DNA of 64,000 bases from Metridium senile (lineage: Eukaryota > Cnidaria > Anthozoa > Actiniaria > Metridiidae). Of this stretch, positions 59,330 to 64,000 are shown piece by piece; the stretch's first letter is position 1; each line of letters begins with the position of its first letter. The stretch spans positions 11,454,764 through 11,518,763 of the forward strand of contig OX459097.1 in the NCBI GenBank assembly GCA_949775045.1, read 5' to 3'. Under the pieces are notes generated by a model. The model was not told where the DNA came from. It did not search any database and worked only from the letters and a program-made list of their open reading frames with translations. Position numbers and translations under genes: made by a program.

Positions 59330-62300
59330 GATGATGATGGTGATGATGATGGTAATGATGATGATGGTGATGATGGTGATGGTGATGATGATGGTAATGA
59401 TGATGATGGTGATGATGATAGTGATGATGATGGGATGACAAATATGAACAAATAATAAAATAGATAAAAACAAACTTACAAAAAGAACAGTCCCCCCACC
59501 ACATCCCCCTGGAATTGGGTTTTTGAAGACATGTTTTTTGGCGATAAGAACACCTATAAAAGGAAACATACCGAGAAGTGTTATAATACCGAAAAGAGCC
59601 AGAACACAATCACTAAACGTTATCATAAAATAACTATCACGCATTCTGATTGGTTAAGGCGCGTGCTTTATGAGAGCACACAGCACACGCGTTTGCATGT
59701 TGATTGATTTGATTTTATAAAATAAATAGAAAACTTTCTGTGCACTGTATGCAGTTATAAAACACTTGGGGATTGTCAGAGCACTTTGCGTCGTGCTCTC
59801 TTAACACTTTTCTCGTGTTCTGTCAATCCTCGCGTGCTTTATAACTGCACACAGCACACGCGCGCGTTTTCTAAAAATATAATATTTTAAGAATGCATCA
59901 AGCTGTTGTTCGTCTTCGCCGTGAGGGAACAGTTGCAGTGAATATTGTTTACCTGGTGTCCCAGGACCGCCAATAAACTTGTGAGGTGAGAGAAACACTG
60001 CGTCTTTGTACCTGGGAATGAAAAAGGTATAGGCATCGTCACTTGAATGATACGACTAGGGTAGCAGTTATGATGAACGTGATTATGGACGATTACGATC
60101 GCGACTGCGACTGTACTTACGATCATGGTTAAGCGTACGGCCGGTGATAACGATAACGATCCATTCACACGCTTGGCATAAATGACCTCAAAATCGCTCA
60201 TTAGGGCGTATTTTAGAAATTTGAAGTTGGACTTCCATCAAACTTGGCACGAATATAGGGATTAATAACACAAACTCAATTTTATAATTTTTAGCGTTAT
60301 TGCTATGATAATGACGTCATAATGACGTCAAAACTTCGTTTTCCAATGGTATTTGATATAATTTCAAATTGATTCAAACGTCGTAAGACTGCACTGTATG
60401 ACAGTTCTTAATATAGCTAACATGAATTCGAAAACCGTTTTTCGATTGGACAATTCAGTCAAAAGTAATCAAATTCTTAAATTTCCTTATTTTCCCGCAA
60501 TTTTTTGGCGGGAAACTTTCTTTAAAAAGCTTTGGCAAAAATATCGCTTGGTACATTTTTTCGAGTTATTATCAATGTTGCATGAAAATTCGTACATAAA
60601 CTACACCAGTGTTAATCTAAAACTTGTTGATTTTTGTTTTTTTAAATTTCAATCCTAGACGTAGACATTAAGGCGAGAAAAATTTAATACGTCACTATGA
60701 CGTCACACAAGTTCTAAAATGCTTATATAAGCCTACCAAATAAAAATTTTGAAACTTATTTTTAATAACAACACTTGCTTATTGCTCTTCGAAAATTTCC
60801 ATCGAGTGGATGCGTCTTTCTACCATTTTTAAGATGATATTATAATTCAATATGACGTCACATATTATGACGTCACAAAAAGGTATAATCCTTTATAACT
60901 CTAGTTAGAAACGTCATTGCGAGTTCCAATTAACGGCAAAATATTTCTCTCACTATACCTATTCAGATCAACAAGAATTATTCGTAATTCGATAAAGCAT
61001 AAGAAATAACCATAAAAGGAAATGTAATATGTGATGTCATAGAAACGTCAGAGTATCATCAAAATATAACATTTTATAAATTGTCATATCTGTAATGTGC
61101 TGTGAAAATTATAGCTTGTTTCGACTTCAAATTATAAAGTTAATAGGATTTCCAAGTTTTAAGGACGTTTCTGATGAGCGATTTTGAGGTCATTTATGCC
61201 AAGCGTGTCACAATCACGATAACATTTACAGTTATGAAGGGGATCACATCACTGCAACACCGCACTTTGAGAATTTTTTCATCGCAACATCACAAAAAAA
61301 AATATTCATCAGCACCGTAAGATCCCCTCGTTAAGATCACGATATCAATTGCGATAAGTATAAACGTCTCAATCTTCTAGCTGGACGACACGACGTATCA
61401 TGTGCCCTACTAATTTGGGAGACTCGGACTCACAACCTCTACGTTTTAAAAATATTTTGCACACTACTCTGCTCACATGTTCATTTTTTGGAAATATTAA
61501 TAACAATCAGAGATCGATGACGATGATGATAAAGCTTGCGATGATTGTAACAATCATGATTACGATTAAGATCTTACCCATTTTCTGTGGGGTTGACGTT
61601 GATGTCCAGATATGGTGCCCCTGAGGCGTAGTCCCAGAATGATAATGCTCCATACTTATGACATAGCTCGGCTACTGCCACAGTGTCTGTTAGGATACCA
61701 GTTACATTGGATGCAGCTGAGAACGCCGCATACATCGTGTAATTCTCTGATTGATATTTCTACAGGGACACAAAGGAAAGTCTTATACAGTGGGACCTCT
61801 ATTAAGCGGTCACCCTTGAGACTTTCCAAAGTGGTCGCTTAATAGAGGTTGGCCGCTGAATAGAGGTATAGAATAGGTATAGGAATAGATTTGGGACTTT
61901 TTATTGTGGCCGCTTAATAGAGGTACCTCTGTAACCATAAATTAATAATAATATCTGATTGTGAATAAAGTGTTCTGGTCGGGGTCTCCATGCAGTTATC
62001 TAACGTTAACACCGCTGTACTATTTGACAAAAGGTTCATTTGAACAAGGGTAGCCTCTATTCAAGATCAATTTATATGTGTTTTCTATTTCTTCCTGCTT
62101 TCTTGTAGTTTGTGAATATTTTTATAACAAATAGAGGCCTCCCCTGTGCATATGCGTCTTTTTGTACAGCGGTGCTAGATATATAAGGGTTTGTTTTGGT
62201 GCTAGATAACGTTAAACTGGAGTATTTACTAAGGATGACAGCTTACTAATTTAATGTAATGTGTGGTGATTATCTGAAGCATGTTCTCAGTCTTTCCACA

Positions 62301-63410
62301 CTTCGTTTATTAAACTGCATAAGTTGGGGGAAGAGGGAAGGTGGTGGTTGGATATAAAATGACCACTAATAATCATATTAATTAACATAAATATTGTTTT
62401 AATATGATATTTGAACTAAACGCACTAGAAAACTAAAACTGGTTCAAATTAGTGTGTATTTATCGTTTATAGTAAATATAATCTTATTAATAAAAAAGCT
62501 CTTCTAAGTAATTGATATTCAGCTGTTTCTGGTACCAGTTTGGCTTCTTCTTTACTCGGTTAATGGGGGCTTTCATTTATTAGTGTATGGGGGCAATATG
62601 GAGAGGGAGTTATGTTATTTTCGGAAGCTATATGAGGGGGTGGGGGGTGGGAGAGGGTTGTTACTAATTGTATGCAGCTTTAGTAATAAACTGGAAAACT
62701 ATGGGGGAGGGGGTTAAAGATATTTTTGCCAACCAAGAAGGGGGGTTGGGTCAGTAATATTTGGAAAAGACAACAGGTGATTTTTCCGACCCCTCTCCCC
62801 ATACACTAATAAATGAAAGGCCCCTAACGATCAGTATCAGGCTGTATTAGTCAATGTCGTCGCTCATAGTTAGGAATTAAAATGAAATCGCCGTATCGTA
62901 CACTTTCTTAACACTAGGACTTTATTTACTATCAACGATAAGTACCTACTAATTTGAACAAAATGTTTGCGTTCTAGTACCCTTATTTAACCTATAGTGT
63001 TATCAACCCGGAGGGACTCCCTTTGTCCAAGTGGAAGGGGTGATCGGCGCTCCTTTAAGGGGTGAAAATATTTCCTGTGCGTACCTTTTAGGGGTCCTTT
63101 TCAAAATGCAACTGCATAATATGACTCCGTACCTGTCAGGACCATTTGTACTTGGCTTTGATACTAAAAATAAGCTTGGCTGCCAAAAACAGTCGTACCT
63201 TTTAGGGGTGGAAATCAAAAAGACTTTCACAGTTCATTTAATATGTACCTTTAAAAGTGGTCATTTTCAGAACCGACCGCCGATCACCCCTACCACTTGG
63301 ACAAAGGGAGAACTGACTTCCCCCAGGGTTATCAACTCACTAACTTTAAGTTCGCTTTCCAACATACTCATGGAGACTGTGCCGTTTTCTGTATCTTTAA
63401 TCCGTTCTAC
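49196..63410 (-). CDS. Class V aminotransferase / cysteine-desulfurase-like protein, 5' partial, 12 exons
   Basis: Exons in reading order: 63410-63345, 61759-61578, 60011-59953, 59553-59480, 58295-58185, 55403-55357, 54015-53811, 52885-52821, 51970-51859, 51393-51247, 49862-49809, 49450-49196. They total 1,377 nt, 458 residues plus TGA at 49196-49198, with every phase matching. FWDYASGAPY carries the Asp expected to hold the PLP ring nitrogen; SPHKFIGGPGTPG carries the Schiff-base Lys. IPGGCGGGTV, REEGGTPAIVESVRAG and ARGGCACAGPYAM are typical of this fold-type I family. Chemistry could be desulfuration or another PLP reaction; the substrate is not determinable. The N-terminal part lies beyond base 64000. 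The last exons (Tyr-Arg-Val-Asp.. onward) have no domain I recognise. Confidence 0.9.
49905..50080. mobile_element. pogo/Tigger-like terminal fragment
   Basis: CAGGGGAACCTCGCCTTACG, then CGGCCACCCCGTTA twice. This CAGxxGAACCTCG..CGGCCACC type of end is known from Tigger/pogo elements. A related fragment lies at 61788-61935. Confidence 0.6.
50280..50740. repeat. Retroposon-like insertion with AT-rich tail
   Basis: GC-balanced sequence (GGAGGGTGGCAGGTCACCC, GGGCGGAAGAGCTCG) ending in GACAAATAAATAAACTAAC differs from its surroundings and resembles the 3' end of a non-LTR element. No frame of note. Confidence 0.4.
50740..51240. repeat. Tandem repeat, unit about 58-64 bp, CTGT-rich
   Basis: About eight units of GTCTGTCTGTCTATATGTTT, TCAATCTGTTTGTCTGCCTG. 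It ends a few bases before exon 51247-51393. Confidence 0.92.
51405..51648. mobile_element. Foldback, family Z-related
   Basis: CAGCTATTTAAAAAAACGTT..GAATTGTGAA and TTCACAATTC..TTGAAATAGCTG are inverted. It starts about 12 bases from exon 51247-51393. Confidence 0.7.
52284..52518. mobile_element. Family Z copy 3
   Basis: GAAGGTTTTGTTGCTTGTTG..CCAAGCTTGAAAT and GGGCTTGGTATGCAACATAC..CAACCTTTTTAAAATAGCTG match Z copy 2. Confidence 0.65.
53195..53405. repeat. GC-rich dispersed repeat (SINE-like?)
   Basis: CTACACACTCGTTGTACATG..GGTAAAAGAACCCACACC..TTTTGTGGTGTCCTGTCTTC..GCGCAAGAAGG differs in base composition from its surroundings. No promoter boxes were confirmed. Confidence 0.4.
54091..54128 (-). 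ncRNA. Hammerhead-ribozyme-like motif 2
   Basis: On the minus strand: CUGAAGA (fits CUGANGA), helix II GGGC-GCUUAU-GCCC, GAAA, then a minimal helix III A-G-C-U with U at the cleavage position. UCC before the core can pair with GGA after it as a very short helix I. The core is complete; the short helix I suggests it would act as a dimer, as described for Penelope-like ribozymes. Confidence 0.55.
54400..54530. repeat. Foldback remnant (AACATGTTGGACCAACATTG)
   Basis: GGGCCTTTTAAACGGGCCC and repeated ATGTTGGATGATGTT motifs; a partial copy without a matching second end. Confidence 0.4.
54612..55307. mobile_element. Foldback element O, about 695 bp
   Basis: CTCAAGTATGTTAAGGCCTG and CAGGCCTTAACATACTTGAG with TTTTTCGT and ACGAAAAAACG continuing the arms; GGTCACGTGACC-type motifs inside. 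It lies between exons 53811-54015 and 55357-55403. Confidence 0.82.
55527..55778. mobile_element. MITE N with TAA duplication (PIF/Harbinger-like)
   Basis: AGGCCCGTTTACACTAGCAA and TTGCTAGTGCATGTAAACGG, flanked by TAA; inner GCGATTTTATCGCAG and CTGCGATAAAATCGC arms. Confidence 0.82.
56240..57899. repeat. 30-bp minisatellite, about 55 near-identical units
   Basis: Unit TTGTAAATATAGATTATTGT + ACATACCRAA, where R is G or A and is almost the only variable position. The G/A order of the 14 units at 56401-56820 repeats exactly at 56821-57240. With a 30-base unit, frames of more than 550 codons are open on both strands. There are no spacers, so it is not a CRISPR array. Confidence 0.97.
58333..58580. 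repeat. Dispersed repeat AA copy 2
   Basis: GAATATTGATGTATAATAAC, CGAGACAAAGTGGAG and TTATTTCTAAAAGCGCGCGA match 7335-7612. Confidence 0.7.
58625..59456. repeat. GAT-rich microsatellite, about 830 bp
   Basis: Imperfect GATGAT with GGTGAT, AATGAT and ACGAT variants. Local block duplications (ATAATGATGATGATGGTAAT) show recent slippage. It ends close to exon 59480-59553. Confidence 0.95.
59640..59875. mobile_element. Degraded foldback (GCACACAGCACACGCG)
   Basis: CGCGTGCTTTATGAGAGCAC and GCACACAGCACACGCG recur in both orientations at 59660-59695 and 59830-59865. It ends shortly before exon 59953-60011. Confidence 0.5.
60168..61207. mobile_element. Foldback-ended element S, about 1.04 kb
   Basis: ACGCTTGGCATAAATGACCT plus CAAAATCGCTCAT at the left and the exact inverse at the right (61173-61207). 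The interior is AT-rich with several TGACGTCA motifs and no transposase frame; frames inside are not supported. Confidence 0.82.
61390..61480. repeat. Dispersed repeat T fragment
   Basis: GGGAGACTCGGACTCACAAC..TCTACGTTT..CTGCTCACATGTTCAT, as at 6180, 8240 and 63530. Confidence 0.55.
61788..61935. mobile_element. pogo/Tigger-like terminal fragment
   Basis: CAGTGGGACCTCTATTAAGC, GTGGTCGCTTAATAGAGGTT and GTGGCCGCTTAATAGAGGTA show the terminal and subterminal repeats typical of Tigger/pogo-like MITEs. Confidence 0.65.
61992..62226. mobile_element. Foldback family D copy 3
   Basis: AACACCGCTGTACTATTTGA and TGTACAGCGGTGCTAGATA with GATAACGTTAAACTGGAGTA at the end; an inner AACAAATAGAGGCCTCCCCT matches the family core. 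Confidence 0.8.
62561..62827. mobile_element. MITE family Q copy 2
   Basis: GGGGGCTTTCATTTATTAGT and ACTAATAAATGAAAGGCCCC between TAA flanks; shares TGTTATTTTCGGAAGCTATA with copy 1. Confidence 0.82.
62999..63336. mobile_element. Foldback element R
   Basis: CTCCCTTTGTCCAAGTGGAA and the inverse (CCACTTGGACAAAGGGAG), with GTTATCAAC at both outer ends. Its right end is about 7 bases from the donor of aminotransferase exon 63345-63410. Confidence 0.82.
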
Positions 63411-64000
63411 CTACAAAAAAACGTAATGGTATTTCTAAACAAATCAAAATAATTAATGGTTATCATATCAAATAATAAAAAAACGTACATCACAACCATC
63501 ACTCCCCGTCGGGGCTCTTCCGCTAGGTTCGCTCACACTCACACTCACTACCACTACCGCTACATTAAATATTTACAACACACAACTCTGCTCACATGTT
63601 GATTTTTGCAGAGGGAGGAAAACCGGATAACCCGGAGAAAAACCCTCGTGGCATGAGAGAGAACAACACCTCAAACAAACTCTGTAAAATAATTACAGTG
63701 TAATGTAAAATATATCATAAGAGGCAGTAAATAAAGTAGATATATATCTATGTTCAAAACTGTTACTACAAGAAGTTTGAAGCCGACGAGATATTTATGA
63801 AGAAATTTGTTTTAAGAAATTTTCTTAGAAAATGTATATAGTTGTTTGTCATAATGAATCATTTTGTAAGCCAGTTATCGCTTTCATGATCTATATCGAC
63901 TATCCGTTAATGAAACCCTCGGGGGAAAAAACGTACAAAAATGGAATAAGACATCGGTTTAACAATTGTTTAAAATTGTTACAAGAAAACGTTTGCTACC
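63411..64000. other. Intron sequence to the window edge
   Basis: Contains a dispersed repeat T copy (63505-63680) with GAGGGAGGAAAACCGGATAA and GAGAAAAACCCTCGTGGCAT. The next upstream exon of the aminotransferase gene is not seen here. Confidence 0.5.

Noticed and set aside
58847..59644. Poly-Asp, poly-His, poly-Ile and poly-Ser frames
   Set aside because: GAT/ATC microsatellite; the only coding part here is the minus-strand exon 59480-59553.
60398..60658. 86-codon frame inside element S
   Set aside because: AT-rich, no recognised motif, lies within a transposon that also fills an intron of the aminotransferase gene.

Overview
The window is animal nuclear DNA: AT-rich, with intron-containing genes that have ordinary GT..AG splice sites, and very dense in palindromic transposons and simple repeats. 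The gene types, a 5'-truncated non-LTR retrotransposon, many MITE-like foldbacks and a 200-base scaffold gap fit an anthozoan cnidarian (sea anemone or coral). That assignment is an inference from general character; no sequence search was possible.

Four host genes can be read. (1) 768-24405, plus strand: 19 exons giving the last 868 residues of an adhesion-class GPCR (GAIN domain, GPS cleavage motif, seven membrane segments, long acidic tail). All exon phases agree and the 5' end lies upstream of the window. (2) 29434-30315, plus: a single-exon class A (rhodopsin-like) GPCR, followed by a duplicated fragment of its own 3' end (30331-30442). (3) 36587-43059, minus: a complete five-exon UDP-glucuronosyltransferase-like gene (513 residues, signal peptide, C-terminal anchor, KxKxx tail). 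(4) 49196-63410, minus: 12 exons giving the last 458 residues of a class V aminotransferase / cysteine-desulfurase-like PLP enzyme, continuing past the right edge. The four genes share no obvious pathway: two receptors, one conjugating enzyme and one PLP enzyme.

Most of the remaining DNA is mobile or repetitive. I separate about 25 foldback or dispersed families by matching inverted ends and copies inside the window. Several are nested: a 154-bp element inside another (124-436); a 1.1-kb stack with at least five levels of insertion (22951-24046); and a 3.07-kb modular foldback element with an 8-bp target duplication inside a smaller MITE (14032-17436). A 201-bp insertion with a 15-bp target duplication carries a hammerhead-ribozyme-like core at the tip of a long palindrome (12228-12428). 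One set of families (A, C, J, U) shares AG(N)CC ends and appears to duplicate the dinucleotide AT.

Tandem arrays are large: a 2.8-kb TGTGACTGTAAA array (1516-4327), a 1.26-kb AGGC run (20114-21371), a 4.6-kb array of 54-bp units with an approximately 1,010-bp higher-order repeat (43670-48275), and a 1.66-kb array of 30-bp units with a 420-bp internal duplication (56240-57899). Long open frames inside these arrays result from unit lengths divisible by three and are not genes. I found no CRISPR array, operon, bacterial-type system or convincing tRNA/rRNA. The best candidates for something new are the modular foldback element, the AT-duplicating foldbacks and the ribozyme-bearing insertion.
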